Origin: Dethiobacter alkaliphilus
GTDB taxonomy: Bacteria; Bacillota; Dethiobacteria; DTU022; UBA8154
Reading direction: 5' to 3'
Assembly: GCA_016841605.1 (NCBI GenBank)
Contig: JAENYV010000003.1
Location: 135,064 to 199,063 of the forward strand
Length of the DNA: 64,000 nucleotides
Positions 45,514 to 53,575 of this stretch are shown here, piece by piece. Numbering within the stretch: the stretch's first letter is position 1; each line of letters opens with the position of its first letter. The notes under the pieces are model-generated. The model did no database searches. It saw only the letters and a list, made by a program, of their open reading frames with translations, and was not told the DNA's origin. A program made the translations under genes and the position numbers.

Positions 45514-47685
45514 TTAAGAAGTTTTTATTCTCTTCTGTATTGTTTGTATCGCTTCTTTAACTTCGGCAGGAGTGCTAAAACGCCCGGCCGGATCCCGAGC
45601 CATTAAAGTCTTGATAATTTTCGTCAGTTCAGGATGTAGGAAAGTTTTATTAAAATGGGATATAAACCGGGTTTTGGCTTTCTGAAAAGAAAACAGGGAT
45701 TTTCTAGATTGAATATCGAAGGGAAGGAAACCCGTCGCCAGTTCAAAAAGGATGACCCCGAGAGAGTAAAAATCCGCACGCTGATCAATACCTTCAAAGG
45801 CCATCTCTATATTCTGATCGTTATTAAAACGTCCGGGCCTGATATTATGAAAAAAACTTTTTTCTTTAAGACGTTCCGGAGCAGAATAAGATAAATTCCG
45901 TGCTAAAAAGGCATGTTTCTTAACTTCTTTTGTCGAGAACACTTTTTTGCCTTCCAAAACCCAAAAAAAATCAAAGCCGCTAATTTTAAGCTCATCATTT
46001 ATGGAAAAAAGTATATTTTCCGGTTTTAACGCTCCGTGAGCGATCCCCCCATTATACCGGTAATAATAGGCAAGGGCATCACAGATCTGCACGGCTATCC
46101 CGGTGACAATTTCAGTCGGGGCAGGGGCCCAAGTTTTTATGACCGAGGCGAGATTTCTCTCCATGTATTCCATGGCGTAAAAAAAAGAGTCCTCGAAAAA
46201 ACAATCTTCATAAACACGAACAATAAAAGAATTATTTTCTTCCATATTTCTCCATGATTTTAATATCCCCTGCATACGCCTGACAATGAGAGGATCTTCC
46301 AAAAGATCACCGGGTAAATATTTAATGGCAACTTTATAGCCTTTTTGCCTTTCTCTTCCCAGCAAAATCTGTCCGGCGGGACCGTTTCCGATAACCTCAA
46401 AGGCTTCGTATTTTCTCCAAAAATTTGGCCCCATACTCCGTTTATGAACAGCTTTTTTCAGATGAAATGAAGGGACAGATTCGCTGACATGCTCCCGCCA
46501 CTCCTCCGCCTTAAAATAACACTCGCGCTGCAGGGCATTCTCCAACATTTCACAAAGCTCCAGAAAATCGGTTCCCAGGTTGGCATGCTGCTCGGGAGCG
46601 ATCATCCTGGCCAAACTCTCCGCTTGAAGATAATTACCCTGGTACAAATAAACTCTCGCCAAACCTGCTTGAGCCCTCCAGTAGTAAGAACTTTCAGGAG
46701 GTATTTCCTCAAAATATTCTGAAGCTTGCTCCCAACGTTCTTCTCCTTCCCTGATTAACCCCAGGAGGTAGCGGCTTGATAAATAAGCTTCTCCTGCCCC
46801 ACCGGTTAAAGCGCTGATTAAAGCTTCCGCTTTGCGAAAATCGTTGAGGAGATAATAAAGATAAGCCAGGTCCAGAGCTTCCCAGGGATCGCTATGTAAA
46901 TCCTTTGCTTTTTCTAGAAAGTGCTTCGCTTCAATAAACATTCCCTGACGCCTGTAAAGCCTTCCCATTCTCAGCAGGATATCACCGTCACCTGGAGATA
47001 GTTCAAGCAGGCGGGCATAGAAACGCAGTCTGTCCATATCTGTTCGACAGTGCAGAAGAGCATCACGGTAAACAATTCGGGCCTCATCCAAGCCCCCTGG
47101 AGAAACATTTAAAACCCGTCCCAAATTCTCAGCAATTTCCAGGTCATCCGGATGATCGGCCAGGGCCTGCCGGTAGAGTTTCTCCGCTTCAGAAAGATAG
47201 TTGGGGCCCATAGTATAGAAAGTGCGGGCCATTTTTCTTACAACAGCAAAATCTCCGGGATAAAGAGCAAACAATTCTTGATAAAACTTCAAAGCTTCCG
47301 CAAAGAGCCCTTTCCCGGCCAAAAAATCTCCTACGCCGCTCAACAGGGAAAGAGACAACCGGTAAAGGAAGATATTCCTCCTTTTTTGATCTAAGTTTCG
47401 GGGAATGTAATCTTTTAAAAGGGCTAAAATCAGACTGCAAGTTTTTTTTAAGCTGTCATAACTTCCCGCAGTTCTCTGTATCTCTGCTGCTGAAAGAAGA
47501 TTAAGAATTTTTTTTTGTTCCGACGGTAAATTTTCAGCCAGCATGGCACCCTTGCTTCCTTTTTTCCAAAATTCCCCTTCGAATAAGTTGCGACCGAATT
47601 CTTCACCGAAGATAAAACCAAGAAAGCCGGAAAGGATCTGTGGTAGAGGAAAATCTTTTTCCCGGTCCCCATATTTTTTATTCAT
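45514..47685 (-). CDS. TPR-repeat protein with C-terminal pseudokinase domain
   Basis: 723 residues from the ATG with GGGAG upstream. Residues about 100-370 are tetratricopeptide-like repeats (LFAEALKFYQELFALYPGD, LSEAEKLYRQALADHPDDL and others). Residues about 430-715 have the protein-kinase fold: glycine loop VIGNGPAGQILLG, the lysine in VAIKYL, SAPERLKE and RADFYSLGVILFELATGFLPF. The catalytic HRD Asp is Ala (HGALKPENI) and the DFG motif reads GFD (KISGFDFF). It is therefore probably a pseudokinase that may bind ATP but should not phosphorylate. It lies in the sporulation/heat-shock neighbourhood, downstream of spoIIP. No membrane segment is seen. The role is unknown. Confidence 0.8.
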   Translation of the reverse strand: MNKKYGDREKDFPLPQILSGFLGFIFGEEFGRNLFEGEFWKKGSKGAMLAENLPSEQKKILNLLSAAEIQRTAGSYDSLKKTCSLILALLKDYIPRNLDQKRRNIFLYRLSLSLLSGVGDFLAGKGLFAEALKFYQELFALYPGDFAVVRKMARTFYTMGPNYLSEAEKLYRQALADHPDDLEIAENLGRVLNVSPGGLDEARIVYRDALLHCRTDMDRLRFYARLLELSPGDGDILLRMGRLYRRQGMFIEAKHFLEKAKDLHSDPWEALDLAYLYYLLNDFRKAEALISALTGGAGEAYLSSRYLLGLIREGEERWEQASEYFEEIPPESSYYWRAQAGLARVYLYQGNYLQAESLARMIAPEQHANLGTDFLELCEMLENALQRECYFKAEEWREHVSESVPSFHLKKAVHKRSMGPNFWRKYEAFEVIGNGPAGQILLGRERQKGYKVAIKYLPGDLLEDPLIVRRMQGILKSWRNMEENNSFIVRVYEDCFFEDSFFYAMEYMERNLASVIKTWAPAPTEIVTGIAVQICDALAYYYRYNGGIAHGALKPENILFSINDELKISGFDFFWVLEGKKVFSTKEVKKHAFLARNLSYSAPERLKEKSFFHNIRPGRFNNDQNIEMAFEGIDQRADFYSLGVILFELATGFLPFDIQSRKSLFSFQKAKTRFISHFNKTFLHPELTKIIKTLMARDPAGRFSTPAEVKEAIQTIQKRIKTS

Positions 47686-47751
47686 GACTAATCTCCCTGG
47701 ATTCACCTTTTCTTCATTTCAACATAGTTATCGATCGAAATATGATAATAT

Positions 47752-48000
47752 TTACATTGTTCCGGGGAAAAGAACAGAAAAAAAATCCAGGCAGCGATGA
47801 CAATCGAGAAAGTAAGAGCGACCGGCAAAAAGTATTGAGACTCCTTTTTCTTCCAGGATAAAACGAAACACCGGGATTAGAGTTTCATCTGCCGCCAGTA
47901 ACTCATGAATTCCTCTTTCTGCCGTATTCAGTCCCCAATAAAGAAAGACAATTAGACCGACAAAGCCAATAAGGACGACAAGTAACGTTTTCCAGTTCAA
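47752..48000 (-). CDS. Small membrane protein, possibly YqxA-like (82 aa)
   Basis: 82 residues; TTG start with AGAGGGGGG upstream. The N-terminus is a membrane span (TLLVVLIGFVGLIVFLYWG) followed by NTAERGIHELLAADE, recalling the transmembrane plus QANxGI segment of YqxA/DUF3679, which follows spoIIP in Bacillus. Position directly downstream of spoIIP supports this. The C-terminal third does not look like that family and could result from a frameshift. Call is tentative. Confidence 0.45.
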   Translation of the reverse strand: MNWKTLLVVLIGFVGLIVFLYWGLNTAERGIHELLAADETLIPVFRFILEEKGVSILFAGRSYFLDCHRCLDFFSVLFPGTM

Positions 48001-48119
48001 GAGAACAGGCCCCCCTCTAAAGGTTGATAGCCTGTACTCTTAACAGGAAAGCGTCCTTTTATACCATTATCAGGCAGGTAGAATTCAGAAGGCCTGAAGT
48101 CCTCCTGTCGGCTGTTGAT

Positions 48120-49253
48120 TTATTGTATAACGACAGCGAGGGCTTCGGCCAGGTATGGAATTGTTCTTCTGACTTCTTCCAGGCTGTTTTCATGACCTCC
48201 GATTTCGACAATCAGGCTGCGATTATGCAGATGCTGATTATAAGTAAAGGGTTGTTTTCGTATGCCGCGGGAAAGTCCCGGACTTATTTGTTCAAGAGCT
48301 TCCTGTAAAGAAAGAGCAAAACGCAAATTGTTATTCCATTCCTGGTGGTTGGAACCGAGTACAAATAAAATCCTTCCCGTTTCCTGTCCATTGATAGATG
48401 CTGTGGTAATATTCCGTGAAACCCCATCACGGTGCAAATCGAGTACGAATTCTATACCGGGATGCTCATCCAGAACCTTTTTCACAGACGGACGAGCTTT
48501 TTCATAGGCAGTTCGACGCGGAATATCGAATACTTCACAGTAATGTAAAACCGGTATCCCGTACTCCTTTTCCAGGATTTCCGTCAGATAATCTCCGAGG
48601 GCTACTACTGTTTTTTTCAGGTTTGTGCTGAAAGCTTCTCCGGTAAGGGGCAGAAATGATTCTGTCGTATGTGTGTGATAAATCAGGACGATGGGATCTT
48701 CCCCTTCTGTTGAATAAGCAGTTTTTTCCAAAGACATCTTGTCCGGTGAGGCAACAAGAGATAAATCATTAGTTTCTCCTGAGTCGATGTTTGCTTCAGC
48801 AGGATCTTTCTCCCTAAATGATTCATGGACCGGATCAACAGAGATACCGGAAACTTCCTCCGAACCAAAACCTGCTAACTCTGTATTCAATAAGAACTTA
48901 GGAATAACCTGCAAAGGTGTTTCCCGATCCGTACTGTTCCCGATTTCATTTTCTTCGCCCTGTAAACCCGTATCCGCTTTTGTATCCGCCTTTAAGCTCA
49001 TTCCAGGAATGGAATGGGACAGTAACAGCGATAAATCCAAATCAACCGGCAATGAGATATTCTTGATAGCGCCTCTTCCCAACATAGTTGGAAAAAAATT
49101 ATTCAGGAGGGGAGATATAAAAGTCATGGTAAGAAACAGGATAAAAAGAAGCGGGATTAAAACCATTGGCTCTTTTTTCCGAAAGCCCGAACCGGCTGCA
49201 GAATATCCGGAACGCCTTCTTCGCATGTTAGAGTAATGAAATTTGTAGGACAA
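48120..49253 (-). CDS. spoIIP: Stage II sporulation protein P
   Basis: 377 residues; TTG start with GGGGGG upstream. One N-terminal membrane span (VLIPLLFILFLTMTFISPLL), a linker of about 120 residues, and the SpoIIP amidase/endopeptidase domain: VLIYHTHTTESFLP, FVLDLHRDGV and SLIVEIGGHENS carry the metal-ligand His and Glu residues. It cleaves septal peptidoglycan during engulfment, with SpoIID and SpoIIM, and shows the organism is a spore former. Its ribosome site lies in one arm of an inverted repeat. Confidence 0.94.
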   Translation of the reverse strand: MSYKFHYSNMRRRRSGYSAAGSGFRKKEPMVLIPLLFILFLTMTFISPLLNNFFPTMLGRGAIKNISLPVDLDLSLLLSHSIPGMSLKADTKADTGLQGEENEIGNSTDRETPLQVIPKFLLNTELAGFGSEEVSGISVDPVHESFREKDPAEANIDSGETNDLSLVASPDKMSLEKTAYSTEGEDPIVLIYHTHTTESFLPLTGEAFSTNLKKTVVALGDYLTEILEKEYGIPVLHYCEVFDIPRRTAYEKARPSVKKVLDEHPGIEFVLDLHRDGVSRNITTASINGQETGRILFVLGSNHQEWNNNLRFALSLQEALEQISPGLSRGIRKQPFTYNQHLHNRSLIVEIGGHENSLEEVRRTIPYLAEALAVVIQ

Positions 49254-49260
49254 AAACTTT

Positions 49261-49304
49261 CCCCCCTTATACCATTCATATATAAATATGATTATAAAGG
49301 GGGG
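49261..49304 (-). promoter_or_regulatory. Inverted repeat masking the spoIIP ribosome site
   Basis: CCCCCCTTTATA (minus strand, 49304-49293) can pair with TATAAGGGGGG (49271-49261), with one bulged base; the GGGGGG arm is the ribosome site 8 bp before the spoIIP start. Pairing would hide it. It may instead end transcription read from upstream. Confidence 0.4.
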
Positions 49305-49337
49305 ATTATACTGAAGATTTTTTTGTTTTTGTTCTTA

Positions 49338-49703
49338 CTATTTATTAGTTTGAAAATCCAGAATAGCTTTATGCAGAGCATCGGCTGCCAGGTTGGAACA
49401 GTGCAGCTTGGGTTCCGGGAGTCCGCCAAGTTCATTGGCGACATCTTTGTTGGTAATCTGTAAAGCTTCCTCTAAAGTTTTCCCCTTTACCATTTCAGTA
49501 AGCGCGCTGCTGCTGGCAATTGCCGCCCCGCATCCGAAGGTAAGAAATTTAATATCCTGAATAATATCATTTTCTACTTTAATATAAATTTTCATAATAT
49601 CGCCGCATCTCATATTTCCAACCTCACCCACTCCGCTGGGGTTATCCATTTCCCCAACATTTCGTGGATTTTGAAAATGATCCATCACTTTTTCATTGTA
49701 CAT
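49338..49703 (-). CDS. iscU: Iron-sulfur cluster scaffold protein (NifU/IscU)
   Basis: 121 residues from the ATG with GGGAGG upstream. The three cluster-binding cysteines are in MRCGDIMKIYI, FGCGAAIASSSALTEM and LHCSNLAADAL, and the start YNEKVMDHFQNPRNVGEMD is typical. It receives sulfur from the cysteine desulfurase encoded just upstream and assembles clusters. These are much needed here, given the Fe-S-rich hydrogenase, formate dehydrogenase and Bam-like proteins. Confidence 0.95.
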   Translation of the reverse strand: MYNEKVMDHFQNPRNVGEMDNPSGVGEVGNMRCGDIMKIYIKVENDIIQDIKFLTFGCGAAIASSSALTEMVKGKTLEEALQITNKDVANELGGLPEPKLHCSNLAADALHKAILDFQTNK

Positions 49704-49737
49704 ATTTGACCCTCCCAATGTATTCACCACTATCTTT

Positions 49738-50901
49738 TCAGCAAATATTTCTTATAAAGGGAGACATGGCTCTTAACTTCTGTACTGTTTCCTGAACAGC
49801 TTCCAGCGTATAGTCAATTTCTTCTATCGTATTCTCCGCCCCCAGGCTGAAACGAAGAGAGCCTTGGGCAATCTGTGGATCAAGACCCATCGCCAGAAGA
49901 ACATGAGAAGGATCCAGAGATCCGGACGTACAGGCTGATCCGCTAGAAACGGCGATACCTTTTAGATCAAGATCGAGAAGCAGGGATTCCCCTTCAACAA
50001 AGAAAATACTCACGTTGACATTTCCCGGCAATCGTTTTTCAGGGTGGCCGTTCAGGCGGACATCTTCTATCTGCAGCAAACCCTGAATTAGTCGGTCCCG
50101 CAGGCGAGAGAGTTTCTCAATTTTCTCCGGGATATGGGCAACAGCGAGTTCCATTGCCCTGCCCAACCCCACAATAGCAGATAAATTCTCTGTCCCGGGC
50201 CGTAATTTTCTCTCCTGACCTCCTCCGAAAAGAATCTGCTTTACTCTGGTTTTTCTGCGGATATAGAGAGCACCAACGCCTTTCGGCCCATAAAACTTAT
50301 GTGCAGAAAGAGAAAGGAGGTCAACAGGTTGTTCATGCAGGTTGAAAGGAATATGCCCGATTGCCTGAACAGCATCGGTATGGTAGTAGACTCCCTTTTC
50401 CCGGCAAATCCGTCCAATTTCTTCAAAAGGAAGAATAGAACCTACTTCATTGTTGGCTGTCATAATGCTGACGAGAATGGTTTGATCTGTAATGGCATCC
50501 TTCACCTGCTGTGGAGAAACGATACCATATTCATCAACAGGTAAAATTGTAATTTTATATCCTCTTTCACCCAAAAATTTAACTGTATCTAATGCTGCAT
50601 GATGTTCGACTGCACTGGTAATAATGTGATTTTTCCCGGAGGAAATCCCCCGGGCAACACCCATAATAGCCAGGTTATTGGCTTCTGTCCCACCGGAGGT
50701 AAAAATAATCTCCTCAGGTGTAACTCCCAAACCGGCAGCAACTTTCTCTCTGGCTTCGTCCAGGGCTTTACGGGTTTCCCGGCCGAATAAATGCAGACTG
50801 GAGGGGTTTCCATACCTTTCTCGCAAATAAGGAAGCATAGCCTCCAGCACTTCTTCTCTCATTGGAGTTGTGGCACTATAATCCATATAAATTTTTTTCA
50901 T
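49738..50901 (-). CDS. iscS: Cysteine desulfurase (NifS/IscS)
   Basis: 387 residues from the ATG with AAGGAGG upstream (MKKIYMDYSATTPMREE). The PLP lysine is in LSLSAHKFYGPKGVG, and the active-site Cys loop is VSSGSACTSGSLDPSHVL. GGTEANNLAIMGVARG is the cofactor-binding segment. It provides sulfur for Fe-S clusters and probably for thio-modified tRNA and the pterin cofactors via FdhD. It lies between the Rrf2 regulator and iscU. Confidence 0.96.
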   Translation of the reverse strand: MKKIYMDYSATTPMREEVLEAMLPYLRERYGNPSSLHLFGRETRKALDEAREKVAAGLGVTPEEIIFTSGGTEANNLAIMGVARGISSGKNHIITSAVEHHAALDTVKFLGERGYKITILPVDEYGIVSPQQVKDAITDQTILVSIMTANNEVGSILPFEEIGRICREKGVYYHTDAVQAIGHIPFNLHEQPVDLLSLSAHKFYGPKGVGALYIRRKTRVKQILFGGGQERKLRPGTENLSAIVGLGRAMELAVAHIPEKIEKLSRLRDRLIQGLLQIEDVRLNGHPEKRLPGNVNVSIFFVEGESLLLDLDLKGIAVSSGSACTSGSLDPSHVLLAMGLDPQIAQGSLRFSLGAENTIEEIDYTLEAVQETVQKLRAMSPFIRNIC

Positions 50902-51050
50902 TAAGCAGCCTCCTTCCACGGGATAGTTTATCAAATACCATTATGTTATCTTCAGGTATTCGGAAGCCCCGCATTACAAGAACTCTATTTATAAGTAGGT
51001 ACTTGCATTTCCGCCGGAAAAAAAGCTTGCCGGACTTAGGCTTTAGTAGC

Positions 51051-51485
51051 TTACATTTGATCGATCTTACATTCAATCATATCTTGAAGGGATATGTTAT
51101 CCAGTAGTTGATTAATATGATCCCGCAGCTTTTCCCAGACGCTCCTTGCCAGGCACCTTTCACCTCTGCCACAGGAGGGTAATTCCTCTTCCCTTATTTC
51201 TTTAGAAAGACAGTTAACGGGTGTAATCGGCCCATCAAGAACACGAATAATATCCCCGAGGAAAATCTCCCCCGGCGGCGAGGCCAGGCTATAGCCTCCT
51301 TTAACACCCCTAACACTGGAAATAAGACCGCTTCGCCTTAATGAAAGAAATATTTGCTCCAGGTATTGGCGAGAAATATTTTCATCCACGGCAATTTTGC
51401 TCAGGGGAATAGGCCCATCCCTGTAGTGCAAAGCCAGGTGAACCATAGCCCTGACTCCATACTCTCCTTTTGCCGAAAGACGCAA
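51051..51485 (-). CDS. iscR: Rrf2 family transcriptional regulator (IscR-like)
   Basis: 144 residues from a TTG giving the usual start RLSAKGEYGVRAMVHLALHY; the frame is open 12 bp further. The winged helix (SKIAVDENISRQYLEQIFLSL) is followed by three cysteines in CLSKEIREEELPSC and GERC, able to hold a [2Fe-2S] cluster as in IscR. It is first in iscR-iscS-iscU and probably senses cluster supply and represses the operon. Confidence 0.9.
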   Translation of the reverse strand: MRLSAKGEYGVRAMVHLALHYRDGPIPLSKIAVDENISRQYLEQIFLSLRRSGLISSVRGVKGGYSLASPPGEIFLGDIIRVLDGPITPVNCLSKEIREEELPSCGRGERCLARSVWEKLRDHINQLLDNISLQDMIECKIDQM

Positions 51486-51814
51486 ATTTACCACCACCTT
51501 TTCCGGAAAAACCCTACTAAATTAATAAGGTATTTAAGAAAAAGAAAAAACAGAAACGCATTAATCCTGACTTTTAAGGTCAATTATTTTTTATTTAGCT
51601 TAACACATCTTTTTTAAACCGTCAACCATTAGACGAAACAAAATTGGACTAAATAGCCTGATGTTGCCTACATCCAAGGCTGAGCCTGAGCCTGCGATAC
51701 GCTGTCTGTACCGAAATTAACCCCTTACGATATTTCCGGCTTAAACCGTTAACACCGTAAGGGGTCGCTCTGCCGCGATTCATACGATAAATACTTATTC
51801 AACTGCGTAAACCT
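51486..51814. other. Intergenic region with an inverted repeat downstream of the hydrogenase operon
   Basis: ACCCCTTACG (51720-51729) and CGTAAGGGGT (51756-51765) form a perfect 10-bp inverted repeat around 26 bp that can itself fold (CGG/CCG). It may mark the end of the hydrogenase transcript, though no long T-tract follows. The part nearest iscR must hold its promoter. Confidence 0.5.
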
Positions 51815-53551
51815 TTAATATTTCTGTCGGGCAACGTAATGGGTATGCAAAAGTTCATGGGCTTTATGGCTGTTAGGCTCCTGCAAATATTCCTCATACA
51901 ATTTTTTTACTTCAGGGTTTTCATGAGACTTCCTGAGCGGCTTATCCCTGTCTTCATCATAGATGGCCGCTGCCCTAACCTCCCGGGGATCTCGATCCAT
52001 CCGCTTCTTTGCCTTAACAATAGGCTGCCCTCCACCGGTCACACAACCACCCGGACAGGCCATAACTTCAATAAAATGATATTCCTTCTCCCCGGATTTA
52101 ACTTTCTCTAACAGAGCTTTGGCGTTTCCGGTTCCATGGGCTACAGCAGCACGAACCAGCAGATCTCCCAGCTGTATCTCTGCTTCCTTGACCCCTTCGA
52201 TCCCCCGAACAGCTTTAATCTCAATATCGTCCAGAGGTTTTCCTGTCACGATTTCTGCGACTGTACGAAGTGCTGCTTCCATTACTCCGCCGGTTGCACC
52301 AAAAATTACTGCTGCGCCTGTAGACTCACCTAAAGTAGGATCAAATTCCTCATCAGGTAAATTAGGAAAATCCAGACCGGCTTCCTTAATCATTCTTCCC
52401 AGTTCCCGGGTAGTAAGAACCACATCCACATCAGGATAACCGGTTGAGCTCAGTTCGGGCCTTTGTGCCTCAAACTTTTTAGCTGTACACGGCATAACGG
52501 ATACCACAAATACTTTTGCAGGATCCAGGCCGTTCTTTTCCACATAGTAAGATTTTAACAAAGCGCCCAGCATCTGTTGAGGAGATTTACAGGTAGAAAT
52601 GTTGTCAAGAAAATCAGGATAAAACTGTTCACAGAACTTAATCCAACCCGGGCTGCAGGAGGTAATTAAAGGCAGCTTGCCACCGTTTTTAATCCGACCG
52701 AGGAGTTCTGTTCCTTCTTCCATAATGGTTAAATCAGCAGAAAAATTGGTATCAAAAACCTTATCGAATCCTAGCCGCCTTAAAGCGGCAGCCATTTTGC
52801 CGGTTACCCGGGTCCCCATCTCCATACCGAATTCCTCACCCAGAGCTACCCGGACAGCCGGAGCCGTCTGGACCACTACATGAAGATTAGGATCCTGCAA
52901 GGCGGTCCAAACTTTTTCAACATCGTCTTTTTCACGAATAGCCCCAACCGGACAGGCTAAGATACATTGTCCGCAGTTGATACAGGGGACATTATTGATG
53001 CTTCTGTTAAAGATGGGTTCAATTATTGTACGAAATCCCCTGTCCACTGGTCCAATCACACCGACTCCCTGACTTGCGCAGACTGCAACACACCGGCGAC
53101 ACAGGATGCATTTATTGGCATCCCTGACGATAGAAGGTGAAAGGTCATCCACAGGGTAATGAATGCTTTCCCCTTCGAAGCGAATATCCTTCACATGAAA
53201 CCTTTCGGCGAGATCCTGAAGCTCGCAGTTTTGATTTCTTACGCAGGTAAGACATTTTCTATCATGATTGGACAGAATAAGCTCAAGGTTTACTCTTCTC
53301 GCTTCCCGGACAGCTGGAGTATTCGTTCGGACAACCATACCATCCGACACGGGATAAACACAGGATGCCTGCAGAGCCCTCGTCCCTTCAACCTCCACCA
53401 GGCAGATACGGCAAGCACCGATTTCGTTAATACCTTTTAGAAAACACAATGTAGGAATATCTATCCCGGCAATCTTGGCAGCATCAAGTATCGTAGAGCC
53501 TTTCGGAACTTCAACCTGTACTCCGTCAACCATTACCTTAACCGTCTCCAT
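51815..53551 (-). CDS. hydA: [FeFe] hydrogenase catalytic subunit HydA, NADH-linked type
   Basis: 578 residues. The N-terminal [2Fe-2S] domain has CRICLVEVEG; the His-Cys cluster region has HDRKCLTC; two [4Fe-4S] motifs follow (CILCRRCVAVC and CINCGQCILACPVGAI). The H-cluster motifs are complete: TSCSPGWIKFCEQ, MPCTAKKFEAQRPE and MACPGGCVTGGGQP. It ends with the small-subunit helical tail. With HydB and HydC it forms an electron-confurcating hydrogenase that makes H2 from NADH plus reduced ferredoxin, the usual H2 outlet in syntrophs and fermenters. It is last in its operon. Confidence 0.96.
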   Translation of the reverse strand: METVKVMVDGVQVEVPKGSTILDAAKIAGIDIPTLCFLKGINEIGACRICLVEVEGTRALQASCVYPVSDGMVVRTNTPAVREARRVNLELILSNHDRKCLTCVRNQNCELQDLAERFHVKDIRFEGESIHYPVDDLSPSIVRDANKCILCRRCVAVCASQGVGVIGPVDRGFRTIIEPIFNRSINNVPCINCGQCILACPVGAIREKDDVEKVWTALQDPNLHVVVQTAPAVRVALGEEFGMEMGTRVTGKMAAALRRLGFDKVFDTNFSADLTIMEEGTELLGRIKNGGKLPLITSCSPGWIKFCEQFYPDFLDNISTCKSPQQMLGALLKSYYVEKNGLDPAKVFVVSVMPCTAKKFEAQRPELSSTGYPDVDVVLTTRELGRMIKEAGLDFPNLPDEEFDPTLGESTGAAVIFGATGGVMEAALRTVAEIVTGKPLDDIEIKAVRGIEGVKEAEIQLGDLLVRAAVAHGTGNAKALLEKVKSGEKEYHFIEVMACPGGCVTGGGQPIVKAKKRMDRDPREVRAAAIYDEDRDKPLRKSHENPEVKKLYEEYLQEPNSHKAHELLHTHYVARQKY

Positions 53552-53575
53552 CTATCTCACTTCCTTTCTATCTGT

